Part shown: one piece after another, positions 9,127 through 18,242 of the stretch
Layout: every line of letters begins with the position of its first letter
Numbering within the stretch: position 1 is the first letter of the stretch
From: an uncultured Bacteroidales bacterium
Lineage (GTDB): Bacteria; Bacteroidota; Bacteroidia; Bacteroidales; Paludibacteraceae
DNA length: 64,000 nucleotides
Reading direction: 5' to 3'
Assembly (NCBI GenBank): GCA_946411385.1
Contig: CAMKDV010000003.1
Coordinates: 124,001-188,000, forward strand
Notes under the pieces: model-generated
What the model was told of the DNA's origin: nothing
Databases searched by the model: none
The model's input: the letters and a program-made list of their open reading frames with translations, nothing else
Program-made: the position numbers and the translations under genes

Positions 9127-9690
9127 CTAATTCTTTTTGGCTAACGAGCGTATACCCTTCCCTCGCAACGTCCGCTCGGAGGTCTGCGATTGACCGGTGT
9201 ATTCCAGGTTGAATACGAGGTTGTTGTCATAGACGTCGGCATAGCCTCTGACTGTAATGTCGTAGGTCTCGTACTCATTGCGCTCGCGCACGAGGATGGT
9301 GTCGTAACTCAGGATGGCTCCGCCTATCCGGATGGTATCGAAGTACTTGACGGCTGTAGGCACGTCCAGCGTACGATAGTAGGCAGCAAAATTCATGCGG
9401 CCGTCTTTCACCATACCGCGCGTAACCGTTACATTGCCGTTCTTCTGGTCAATGGTGATCAATAGGCTGTCGCCATCATGCAGACTGACGATCTCCAGCG
9501 TACCGGACTCGTTGTCAAGATTAGCCACCAGCGTGTCAGCCTTCGTGGCACCGGCATAGTTCTCCTCCAGCGTCACCTTGCCTGTCGTCTTGTAGCGATA
9601 CGCACCTTTCACGCCGCGAACAGCCGGGCTGTCAGAGCATGAAACAAGCAGCAGTGTTGCTGCCAATACTATAAAAAGTTTTGATTTCAT
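9127..9690 (-). CDS. Lipoprotein of unknown function
   Basis: 187-residue predicted lipoprotein. The start is placed at the ATG at 9690, because it gives a lipoprotein signal (MKSKLFIVLAATLLLVSC) with lipobox LVSC; a longer in-frame start at 9744 would put 18 unlikely residues in front. The mature part is rich in beta-strand-type sequence and contains a repeated pattern of Thr/Asp/Ile (VTLEENYAGATKADTLVANL and similar), consistent with a small beta-barrel or lipocalin-like fold. No family is recognised. It stands alone between the export operon and the divergent patatin gene. Confidence 0.75.
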   Translation of the reverse strand: MKSKLFIVLAATLLLVSCSDSPAVRGVKGAYRYKTTGKVTLEENYAGATKADTLVANLDNESGTLEIVSLHDGDSLLITIDQKNGNVTVTRGMVKDGRMNFAAYYRTLDVPTAVKYFDTIRIGGAILSYDTILVRERNEYETYDITVRGYADVYDNNLVFNLEYTGQSQTSERTLRGKGIRSLAKKN

Positions 9691-9723
9691 ATTGTTTGTA
9701 TGTATGTTTGTTATTTTTCCTAT

Positions 9724-9792
9724 AATCCGTTCAATCCGTCCCATCCGTGGGCGATAATATCCCCTCCTGCAATCCGTTCAATCCGTCCCATC
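9724..9792. repeat. Two 22-bp direct repeats, 47 bp apart
   Basis: Identical 22-bp units at 9724-9745 and 9771-9792, each built from AATCCGTTC and AATCCGTCCCATC. They lie between the divergent lipoprotein and patatin genes. This kind of short intergenic text is common in Bacteroidales; a regulatory role is not shown. Confidence 0.6.
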
Positions 9793-9879
9793 TCTGGGAG
9801 CTCTTTCCCCTTTATCTTCTATCAAAAAGCATGCCACCTTGACATTATGGCAGATTTTGGCAGAACAATCATGTCAGTT

Positions 9880-9894
9880 TGGTACGATTTTTGC
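9880..9894 (+). promoter_or_regulatory. Sigma-54 type -24/-12 promoter
   Basis: TGGTACG-ATTT-TTGC at 9880-9894 matches the RpoN consensus TGGCACG-N4-TTGC except for one T, with GG and GC at the invariant spacing. A start site about 12 bp after the GC (near 9905) would give a leader of less than 20 nt to the ATG at 9923. An inverted pair TGACAT (9840-9845) / ATGTCA (9871-9876) and a repeated TGGCAG lie just upstream. Confidence 0.6.
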
Positions 9895-9922
9895 GGTGCA
9901 CTTAACAAAAACACATCCTATC

Positions 9923-10852
9923 ATGGCTCAACATACTCATCCGTCAGTAGCATTGGTATTAGGTTCGGGCGGCGCGCGCGGACTCGCGCACATAGGCGCC
10001 ATAGAGGCTATCGAGGAACGCGGTTACCGCATCACCTCCGTCTCGGGATGCTCCATGGGATCAATAATTGCCGGCATGTTCTGCGCAGGCAAGCTCCGTG
10101 AAGCCAAAGAGTGGTTCTTATCGGTTGACCGTCAGCGCATTCTGCAGCTCACCGATTTCTCCATTACCGGTAACTCACTCGTCAAGGGCAACAAGGTGAT
10201 CAAGGCCCTGCAAGAGATCGTTCCCGAGTGCTCCATCGAATCGCTGCCCATCCCGCTGACGCTGGTGGCATCCGACCTGCTCACTACCGATGAGATCGTT
10301 TTCCGCAGCGGTTCGCTTTTCGAGGCCATACGCGCCTCTATCTCGCTGCCGCTGTTCTTCCAACCCGTGCAATGGAAAGGCCATCTGCTCGTTGATGGCG
10401 GCATACTCAACCCGCTACCGCTCAGGCACATACAACGCACCGAAGGTGACATCCTTGTGGCTATGGATATCTCCGGCAAGGACGGTTTGACCATCGAGCA
10501 CAAGAGCTCCGACCTGGTGCGTATAGCCCAATCGCTCAGCCAGCGGCACATGCGCCACATGCCTAAAGCCGTTCAGCAACTCGGAGAGAACGTCACGCAA
10601 CGCCTTACCGCCATCGATCGCGCCAGACGACTGAGTCTGCAAGGTGCTGTCAATTACATCACTATGCTCGATCGTATGTCCGACATGCAGATCCAGCAGA
10701 GCACCATGCTCGCACTCAAACTCACTCCGCCTGACGTCCTCGCATCCATGCCTCAATACGCGTTCAACACCTTCGATTTCGACAAGGCGGAAACCATCAT
10801 CGCTGAGGGCTATCGGCTTATGTCCGAAGCCCTTGAGCGTTTCGAAGCCTGA
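9923..10852 (+). CDS. Patatin-like phospholipase (RssA-type)
   Basis: Serine acyl hydrolase of 309 residues. The oxyanion-hole motif GSGGARG (14-20), nucleophile elbow GCSMG (42-46, Ser44) and the DGG of the catalytic dyad (Asp158) are all present. The start is set at 9923: the family motif begins 13 residues later, as usual, and a sigma-54 promoter ends 29 bp before it. An upstream in-frame ATG at 9839 would place that promoter inside the gene. There is no signal peptide, so it is probably cytoplasmic or membrane-associated. Lipid substrate unknown. Confidence 0.88.
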   Translation: MAQHTHPSVALVLGSGGARGLAHIGAIEAIEERGYRITSVSGCSMGSIIAGMFCAGKLREAKEWFLSVDRQRILQLTDFSITGNSLVKGNKVIKALQEIVPECSIESLPIPLTLVASDLLTTDEIVFRSGSLFEAIRASISLPLFFQPVQWKGHLLVDGGILNPLPLRHIQRTEGDILVAMDISGKDGLTIEHKSSDLVRIAQSLSQRHMRHMPKAVQQLGENVTQRLTAIDRARRLSLQGAVNYITMLDRMSDMQIQQSTMLALKLTPPDVLASMPQYAFNTFDFDKAETIIAEGYRLMSEALERFEA

Positions 10853-11014
10853 GCAGCAAAATGTTGCTATAACGACTTGCAAAAACCGGCAGTCAATTGA
10901 AAACTGCAGGTTACATTACTATGTAATGAATTGAAACATGCACTTGTAAGGGTGTACAAAATTTGCGAATTGGTTTCACTTCTTTACGAGTGCATTCATT
11001 TTGCGCCCTAAAAA

Positions 11015-11046
11015 TTTGCATATATTAAATATTATTCTTAACTTTG
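11015..11046 (+). promoter_or_regulatory. Bacteroidetes -33/-7 promoter of the giant gene
   Basis: TTTG (11015-11018), 20-bp spacer, TAACTTTG (11039-11046), an exact match to the Bacteroidetes primary-sigma consensus. Transcription should begin near 11053, giving a leader of about 120 nt before the ATG at 11173. The rest of the 320-bp gap after the patatin gene (10853-11172) is AT-rich; I see no other gene or clear terminator in it. Confidence 0.8.
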
Positions 11047-11172
11047 TACCCGTTTTTCGCGCGAAATAGTATCAAATCTTGCGACATGTCTTAAAAATCG
11101 TACATTTTTGATAAACAAACGGCAGAAACAGAAGAAACAGAAAGTTAAACAAAGAAATATTTAATATACAAT

Positions 11173-14100
11173 ATGATGAAACATATTTACACAAAATTAA
11201 CATTTGTACTCTTGCTACTGATGAGCAGCATTTCGTTATTTGCCAATAGCAGTAAGACATACTACTCAACGATGAACGTAGCTGTTGCTTCGGGACAGAC
11301 CGGATATGGAACAGTGTATGTTACCTCATCGGGTAAAGCTTCAGATACGAAAAAATCTAGCTCGACCGATTCCTCAGTGTCACATTCATATAATATCGTT
11401 GCGACACCAAGTGATGGATACAAGTTCACCTCTTGGTCAGGTAGTGGTATCACCTTTGGAAATACAAATGCGGCGAGCACTACAGGCTCTATCTCTACCT
11501 CATCCACATCATCTCCGGGTACTTCAAAAACTGCAACTGCATCTTTTAAAGCTATAGAAGTTAATTCGGCGACAAATCCTGACGTTATTACGGTAACTAA
11601 GCCTTCCACACCGGAAGTGACGGTTTCTTTCTCGGTTACTAATGGTGCAAAAACTTCTGACTTTACAACGCCAACGGTAACAGGTACGGGGTGGAGCTAT
11701 GTGGCTAATTCGTTATCGGTAAGCGGAACAGCCGCAACGGTAAAAGTTAAATTTACGGCTACCGTTTCTACACCCCAGAATGCGAACAATGGAACTGTGA
11801 CGCTTACGTCGAAAGAAGCGGGAGGTTCGAACAAGGCAGCAACGCTTAAGGCAAATGTAGATTTAACGCCGACGTTGACAGCAAACCCTACATCTCTTGA
11901 TTTCGGCATGTTTACTATCGGCGTGGATAAAAAGACGAGCAAGACAATTGCATTGACATTTTCCAATGGCGTTACATTTGATAAAACAGCAGACGCCAAT
12001 ATTGCTCCATTCTCTGCTTCACTCAGTTCAGACAACAAGACTTTGACCGTTTACTATGAACCCACTTCTGTTGGCACAGGCACATGGTCAAAGACTTTGA
12101 CTGTAACCGCCAAGAACGGTCAGGCGACAACGCTCTCGGCCTCGCAAACTATTACCCTTACCGGCCAAGCACAAAGCACGACCCATCCGGAATACACTTG
12201 CACCATTGCAGATTCATATTTTGTTGACGATGCAGCCATTGACCTGAACACTCTTTGGACAAGTACAAGTCCTGCAGCCAAAAAATACGAAATTGTTTCT
12301 TTTACTCCATTGGCTTCCGCCATTCATACCGGTGCAACTGCTCCGACTATTTCTGGCACATCTTTGTCACTTGGTCAAGCCGGTGAATTGAAGTTGAAGT
12401 TGTCGCAATCTGCTGCTCCCGGATTCTTTGATGGAAACAGCACAAAGACAATCATTATCAACAAGAAAGAGCCGAATTTCATACTGAGCAAGAACACTCT
12501 TGAACTGGATCAAACTGCTACTTTGACACTTGAGAACACAAATGGGGCAAATGTTGTATTCTCGCCCACGGGAAAAGTAAGTTATGTTGCTTCAACAGGC
12601 GTTATTACTGCAACCGAAGTAGGAACGACCCAAATGACTATATCGCAGTCAGAAACGTATAAGCTTTCCGCGAAGTCACAGACGTTCCCCATTACGGTGA
12701 GCAAGAAAACACCGACATTGACGGTGAAGATGGGCAACGTGGCTCAAACGAGCAAGAGTGTTGCGGTGGGCAATACCGTTGCGGTAACGTTCGACAAGGT
12801 TTCGGATACGACCGTTGTTGTAACGCCAAAAAACCAACAGCAATTGCAATACGCTTCGTTCGTTAACGACACGCTGACAGCTCATAAAGTCGGCTCAGCT
12901 ACTTTCCGTGCAACGCTACCGGAAACAGAAACGTATAAGGAAACATCAGTAGAGTTCACATTGAATGTAACGGCCAATGTACTTCACTTGCCTATTACCA
13001 TGTCAAGTTCTTTGTGGAATAACACTAGTTTCAAGGTTGAAAACGAAGGAAGTAATTCATGGAACAATACCAACGGTATAGTACTTGGTAGTGTCGACGG
13101 TGGTGGCTTTGATAGTGATGACAAGTATGTTATTCTTCATTTTGAGGGAATCCCTGATAAATTAACCTTCGAAATAGCTACTCCTTCTAAAGTGGGAGGT
13201 GGTATAGGAAGCCTTTTGGGCGGTGTTTCTAATGTTGAATGGTACGTAAAAGAAAGCAAGACAAGTACAATGCCAAGCACAACAAAGTGGAACAGCACCT
13301 ATGCTGAAAAGGAATTCAAATCATACTCCATCCAATTGGATCCCGACACCCGATACGTACAGCTGTGCTATTCGGGTAACTTCGGCGCTTACTTCCACAA
13401 CGTACAAATCAGCGAATTAAAGAAAGTGGAGGATCCGACTCCTAATAAGGTGGATTTTGGTACCGCAGAAATCAATTCCGGTGTTGTTGAAAAAGAAGTG
13501 AATGTTAACTGGTGGAATATTGCTCCCATGACAGTAACATGTGACAATTCACGATTTACTGTTACTCCTCAATCGTTCGGCAATTATGAAAAAATAGGCT
13601 CGCAAACAATCAATGTATCTTTCAATCATACGAGCGACGTTGGCGAATATACCGGCACCATTACCATAAGCAACGGTGACGCATCATTTACAAAGACCAT
13701 TCCCGTAAGTGCAAAAACGACCAAACACGAGCAACATATCACGTGGAATGAGAATTTAGAGTCTACAGGTTTTGCCATGAACGTAGGTGAAACTTATCCG
13801 GATAATACAATTATCTGGATTGCGAAAGCGACAAATCGTGGTACTATTAACTACACATCAGACAAAACCTCAATCATTCGAGTAATAAATGACACCATCT
13901 TGGAAGCTGTTGGTGTTGGTACTGCTCGAATTATCGCCAAACAAGACGGAGATGATGAGTTCCAAGAAGTATCAGATACCGTGTCGTTTGTTGTAACAGA
14001 CTTGAGAAAACAAAAAATCACATGGAACCAAGACTTTTCCGGTCTGTTGACAAATAGTAATGATACCACATTAACCGCGAGGGCTGAAAGTGGTTGCGAT

Positions 14101-17100
14101 ATTACTTATTCATTGAGCAACGATACTGTTGTAAGTATCATAAATGACTCTATCTTACATATAATTCGCAGCGGTGAGGTTGTCATTACGGCAACACAGT
14201 CCGGCTGCACGGCTGACGGTGTACAGTGGCTGGAGATTTCACAAAACAACTACGTCATTGTACGTGATCCGAATGAGCAATGTAAAGGTTACGCAGTAGC
14301 AGTAAGTTCCTTGGAATTAAATAGCACCAACAACTTTAAGCAAGAATATGAAATACACGGCGTTCCTGTATCTCTGACATTTAGCGCACTACACGGCACG
14401 AAACCGAAACCAAATATTTGGACATCTGCCACATATGCTCCATTAGTAGTGGAGGAATACGTAAAGAAAGATGGTGTATGGAAATGGATAAACAAGTACA
14501 ACGAAGTTGTAGGAACATCCAGCACACCTTCCGGTACAATCGCTTTGAGTGAAGGAGCGACAAAGATTCGTTTCAGCACCACTGAAGATGGAACAACGCA
14601 TACTATAGAAAAAATCTATGTTACTCGCATGAAGCAGATGAGTTCATCAATTGATGCTATTCATACTGAAATTGAAGCAAATACCAATTGGAGTCAACGA
14701 GTGACCATTGCTCATTCAAACATCGACTTCATGAACATCAGCACCAAGAAAGGATTGCTTACATTAAGTACGACTACTCTTGGCGAAGGTTGCAACGACT
14801 ACACGGATGACGAGTTTACTATCAGCTTTAATACCATCGAGCCTAACAAGGAGTTCGTTGATACTGTTGTCATTACCGATAACAAGCAAGAGCCGGCGAC
14901 TATAGTGATACCGGTTTATCTCAAATCCAAAGGATTGAATCAGTCTATCAGTGATTTCGTCGTTTCGGAGACAGCCTACACTACTGACTCCATCGCGCCA
15001 TTCAACGCATCAGTTGCCAGTGGGTTACCTGTGACATACAGCACTTCTGATTCAACAATCGCACGTATAGTCAATGGTAATGAACTTGAAATCCTTACTG
15101 CCGGAACGGTAACAGTAAGAGCAAGTCAAGCCGGAGATGCTACGCACAATGCTACGTATGAGGAAAAAACGCTTGTAATCAGCAAAGTTACTCCGACTAT
15201 TGACACATATCCCACGACAGATGTTCACTATCTTGGCACTTGGGATAATAGTCAGTTGACTAAAGGCAAAGCAATTGTAACATTCCATGGTAGAGCCAAC
15301 ACACAAGTAGAGGGTACATTTGAATGGACAGAAAATAATGGTACTCAGGTCGTAAATGCTCCTGGCAACTATCCTTATTATGTTACATTCAAGCCGACCG
15401 ATACTGGAAAGTATAATGTATACACCTTTGACATGCCTGTGACAATCAAGAAGGCTATCGCCTCCCTTGAGATGAATGATGGTGAAGTTACGGTAAGTAT
15501 CCCTGATCATATCAAAACTATTGATTTGAATAGCCTGAAAAACAGTGCTTCGGACAATGGCAGCTTGAGTTATTCCGTTATCAGCGAGAACAATACATTT
15601 GCGACAGTAAACGGCAATCTGTTCTCTGCAACTGCCGGAGATGAATACACCATCCTCGCCACAAAAGCAGAAACAAACGTCTATGAGCAAGCAACGGACA
15701 CATTTACCGTTACAGTAAATAAAATAACTCCTGTAGTCTCTACAAGCGAGCTTGACGGCGTGACTGTAGCATTTGGTGAAGCATTGTCAACTCCTACTCT
15801 CTCTGAAAAACTTGTTGCCACAGATAATATAAATAATGTGACATTGGGCGGAGAATATGCTTGGAAAGTACTGCCTATTGTTGGCGATAACAAGGGTACA
15901 GCCATCTTCACTCCGCAGGATACGACTGCATATACCAAGGCTGAATTTGAGATTGAGTTGAGCGTAGAGCCTATTGAGACTACTTATTCCGCAACAGCTC
16001 ACCTCATCTTTGGCCGACCTCTCTCAGATGCCGTATTCACCAACACGACTAAAGGTATATTGGACGAAGATGTTGAAGGAACTATCCAATGGGCAGAAAG
16101 CGTAGATGCGACAGCCACACCTCTTGCTGATACCTACACTAACTTTGCTATCGCATTCACCCCGGCGGATGGAAGCAACTATGTAAGCGGTATTGGCACA
16201 TGCGTGCTAGTTGTTGAGCAAGCCGGCATCATCTTCGAAGGTGACGCCGAAAACAACACCACCGTTTGGGGTAATGAAGACAACTGGTTAGGCAATCAGA
16301 TGCCTACAGAAGAAGACTTCGTTGTCATCAACGCCAACGTGGATGTAACCACCAACGTCAGCATTGCTGGTCTTACCATCAATCAGGATCACACGCTGAC
16401 CATCAAAGATGGCGGCTCGCTGACCATCGGCAACAACAACTCGCTGTTCCGTGAGGCATACGGCAACATCATCGTAGAAGCTGGCGGACAACTCAACCTC
16501 GGCACAGGTACCGTTGAATTGAACGACTTCACGCTCTATGCTTCTGCAAGCGGATACACTTCGGCTGAGGCAACCGAGCCTGTTCCCGGCAAATCCGGAC
16601 AAGTAAGTAACGAGCAACAGTTGACAATCCACAACAAAGCGTACTTTGTGCTCGACCTTGATCCGTCTGGCGCCGCATCATACGGATGGTACGACTTCAC
16701 CGTTCCGTTCCCCGTTGATGCCCTGCACGGCATTACACGCCAAGATCCCGAAACAGGCGAATGGCTCACGCTGACCAACGAAACCCATTACGCCATCATG
16801 AAGTATCATGAGGACTTGCGCGCGCAAGGACAATATGGTTGGAAGAAATACACTCAAACTCTCCAACCGGGCGTAGCATACACGATGACCACCAACTCCT
16901 CTATCAACCGCTATCGATTTGAAATGACCGAAGGTAGCACGTTCAACAACAATCTGACGATAGATCTTCAGGCTACGGAAGGCGGTCTCCAGAAAGATAA
17001 GGGTTGGAACGGCGTTGGTAACGGAACAATGACCTATGTAACGCTGATGAATGCTCCGCTGCATACGGTACAGATGTACAACCACGCACGCGACATGTAC

Positions 17101-17802
17101 AAGGTGGTGGACGCTTCTACCTATCAGTTTGTCATCGGCTCGGCATACTTCGTTCAAGCTGAAGTTCCCAGCGTACTTACGATGCAAGCCAATACCGAAG
17201 CTACGCCCGAAAATCTTCGCGCACCGGAACGCACTCCGATGCATCAGACTGGCGCAACGCTTACGATCAGCCAGCCGAACAGCAATAGCGAAGCCGACCG
17301 TATCATCCTCACGGCTGACGAAGATGCCACTTCCGAGTACGTCATCGGCAAAGACCTGCTGAAGATGGGTACGATGAGCAAGTCGCTCGAACCGCGTATA
17401 TGGTCAGCCATGAAGCCGGCAGGTATCCTCTGCGGCGTCTATGCTCCGATGACGCAGAATGAGGCAACCGTTCCGTTCAAGATCTATACGCCGAAAGCCG
17501 GCACGTACACGTTCTCGGCTGTCGACAGCCAGGCAGAAAGCGTATATCTGATGCGTAATGGAGTGATTGTATGGAATCTCTCAATGAGCGACTATGTAAT
17601 CGACTTGCCTTCCGGCTTGAACACAGAATATTCGATCCGACTCGTTGCCCAAGGCATGGATGCCGCAACAGGTGTCGATTATTTGAACAACGATGATGAG
17701 AATGGCACGATTTTTGTAGAGAAGATGATTGTAGACGGACAACTGTTCATCCTGCGCGACGGCATCCTATATGACGCACAAGGACGAAAAGTAGAACGTT
17801 AA
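11173..17802 (+). CDS. Giant secreted multi-Ig-domain protein with C-terminal sorting-type tail
   Basis: 2209 residues. A signal peptide (1-24, cleavage after LFA) is followed by a Ser/Thr-rich InlB-B-repeat-like domain (about 30-130), then a long series of bacterial Ig-like modules, including an abnormal-spindle / choice-of-anchor-D-like one near 235-335 and two that open with ITWN (near 855 and 955). After about residue 1680 comes a parallel-beta-type segment (GNEDNWLGNQMPTEEDFVVI), then a mixed region, and a last ~30 residues reading IVDGQLFILRDGILYDAQGRK, which resembles the short type A sorting tails of Bacteroidales surface proteins. Secretion by the type IX system is therefore likely but not proven. 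The 3' third is more GC-rich than the 5' part, suggesting a mosaic gene. Ligand or role (adhesion, glycan binding) unknown. Confidence 0.85.
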   Translation: MMKHIYTKLTFVLLLLMSSISLFANSSKTYYSTMNVAVASGQTGYGTVYVTSSGKASDTKKSSSTDSSVSHSYNIVATPSDGYKFTSWSGSGITFGNTNAASTTGSISTSSTSSPGTSKTATASFKAIEVNSATNPDVITVTKPSTPEVTVSFSVTNGAKTSDFTTPTVTGTGWSYVANSLSVSGTAATVKVKFTATVSTPQNANNGTVTLTSKEAGGSNKAATLKANVDLTPTLTANPTSLDFGMFTIGVDKKTSKTIALTFSNGVTFDKTADANIAPFSASLSSDNKTLTVYYEPTSVGTGTWSKTLTVTAKNGQATTLSASQTITLTGQAQSTTHPEYTCTIADSYFVDDAAIDLNTLWTSTSPAAKKYEIVSFTPLASAIHTGATAPTISGTSLSLGQAGELKLKLSQSAAPGFFDGNSTKTIIINKKEPNFILSKNTLELDQTATLTLENTNGANVVFSPTGKVSYVASTGVITATEVGTTQMTISQSETYKLSAKSQTFPITVSKKTPTLTVKMGNVAQTSKSVAVGNTVAVTFDKVSDTTVVVTPKNQQQLQYASFVNDTLTAHKVGSATFRATLPETETYKETSVEFTLNVTANVLHLPITMSSSLWNNTSFKVENEGSNSWNNTNGIVLGSVDGGGFDSDDKYVILHFEGIPDKLTFEIATPSKVGGGIGSLLGGVSNVEWYVKESKTSTMPSTTKWNSTYAEKEFKSYSIQLDPDTRYVQLCYSGNFGAYFHNVQISELKKVEDPTPNKVDFGTAEINSGVVEKEVNVNWWNIAPMTVTCDNSRFTVTPQSFGNYEKIGSQTINVSFNHTSDVGEYTGTITISNGDASFTKTIPVSAKTTKHEQHITWNENLESTGFAMNVGETYPDNTIIWIAKATNRGTINYTSDKTSIIRVINDTILEAVGVGTARIIAKQDGDDEFQEVSDTVSFVVTDLRKQKITWNQDFSGLLTNSNDTTLTARAESGCDITYSLSNDTVVSIINDSILHIIRSGEVVITATQSGCTADGVQWLEISQNNYVIVRDPNEQCKGYAVAVSSLELNSTNNFKQEYEIHGVPVSLTFSALHGTKPKPNIWTSATYAPLVVEEYVKKDGVWKWINKYNEVVGTSSTPSGTIALSEGATKIRFSTTEDGTTHTIEKIYVTRMKQMSSSIDAIHTEIEANTNWSQRVTIAHSNIDFMNISTKKGLLTLSTTTLGEGCNDYTDDEFTISFNTIEPNKEFVDTVVITDNKQEPATIVIPVYLKSKGLNQSISDFVVSETAYTTDSIAPFNASVASGLPVTYSTSDSTIARIVNGNELEILTAGTVTVRASQAGDATHNATYEEKTLVISKVTPTIDTYPTTDVHYLGTWDNSQLTKGKAIVTFHGRANTQVEGTFEWTENNGTQVVNAPGNYPYYVTFKPTDTGKYNVYTFDMPVTIKKAIASLEMNDGEVTVSIPDHIKTIDLNSLKNSASDNGSLSYSVISENNTFATVNGNLFSATAGDEYTILATKAETNVYEQATDTFTVTVNKITPVVSTSELDGVTVAFGEALSTPTLSEKLVATDNINNVTLGGEYAWKVLPIVGDNKGTAIFTPQDTTAYTKAEFEIELSVEPIETTYSATAHLIFGRPLSDAVFTNTTKGILDEDVEGTIQWAESVDATATPLADTYTNFAIAFTPADGSNYVSGIGTCVLVVEQAGIIFEGDAENNTTVWGNEDNWLGNQMPTEEDFVVINANVDVTTNVSIAGLTINQDHTLTIKDGGSLTIGNNNSLFREAYGNIIVEAGGQLNLGTGTVELNDFTLYASASGYTSAEATEPVPGKSGQVSNEQQLTIHNKAYFVLDLDPSGAASYGWYDFTVPFPVDALHGITRQDPETGEWLTLTNETHYAIMKYHEDLRAQGQYGWKKYTQTLQPGVAYTMTTNSSINRYRFEMTEGSTFNNNLTIDLQATEGGLQKDKGWNGVGNGTMTYVTLMNAPLHTVQMYNHARDMYKVVDASTYQFVIGSAYFVQAEVPSVLTMQANTEATPENLRAPERTPMHQTGATLTISQPNSNSEADRIILTADEDATSEYVIGKDLLKMGTMSKSLEPRIWSAMKPAGILCGVYAPMTQNEATVPFKIYTPKAGTYTFSAVDSQAESVYLMRNGVIVWNLSMSDYVIDLPSGLNTEYSIRLVAQGMDAATGVDYLNNDDENGTIFVEKMIVDGQLFILRDGILYDAQGRKVER

Positions 17803-17844
17803 CGCCCGGAACGCTGATTGTTAAATAGAAAAATACACGCAACA

Positions 17845-17991
17845 ATGAAATACGCAAACAAAGAGTATTGTGCCCCACGGACGGATATCTTTCAACTCGG
17901 CAGCAACGAACGCTTGATGCAAGATGTACCTATGGCCGGCTCTCCTACACATGGCGAAGTGGGTGAAGGCGGTGAAGGATCCTTTCCCTAA
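17845..17991 (+). CDS. Small 48-residue protein with Gly/Glu-rich tail
   Basis: An ATG at 17845 opens 48 codons ending TAA at 17989-17991, 42 bp after the giant gene on the same strand. The protein starts MKYANKEYCAPRTDIFQL and ends GEVGEGGEGSFP. This layout (basic/aromatic N terminus, PxxDIFxL, Gly-rich end) resembles small proteins often encoded beside Bacteroidales surface-protein genes. A hairpin terminator follows 25 bp later, so the frame lies inside the same transcript. No function is known; a peptide precursor is one possibility. Confidence 0.55.
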   Translation: MKYANKEYCAPRTDIFQLGSNERLMQDVPMAGSPTHGEVGEGGEGSFP

Positions 17992-18015
17992 GTATCCGTA
18001 CTCATCAAACACAAA

Positions 18016-18047
18016 CCATCCTTGTAGCATCAACGCTGCAAGGATGG
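18016..18047 (+). terminator. Hairpin terminator after the small gene
   Basis: CCATCCTTGTAGC (18016-18028) pairs with GCTGCAAGGATGG (18035-18047) over 13 bp with one G-U pair and a 6-nt loop. The T-tract after it is weak (CTTGTTAT). It probably ends the giant-gene transcript. The remaining 195 bp up to the rmuC stop hold only an AT-rich dyad (TATATA-n-TATATA near 18168-18183). Confidence 0.65.
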
Positions 18048-18242
18048 CTTGTTATATAGCGTCTCTCTTAATAGCGATCCTCTTACCCGACAACCTTTTT
18101 GACACCTGCGTCACAGATGCTTATCGGAGGCTCATCGGACCAATCACGTATCCTACCCTACCTTATATATACTACGTATATATCCCGTGAAGTTGATTTT
18201 GGAGTACTTGCAAATTAACGTACAATTTTTAGAAGTACCCTC

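Noticed and set aside
9839..9922. N-terminal extension of the patatin gene
   Set aside because: It would place the sigma-54 promoter in the coding region, and the 28 extra residues are not like the family.
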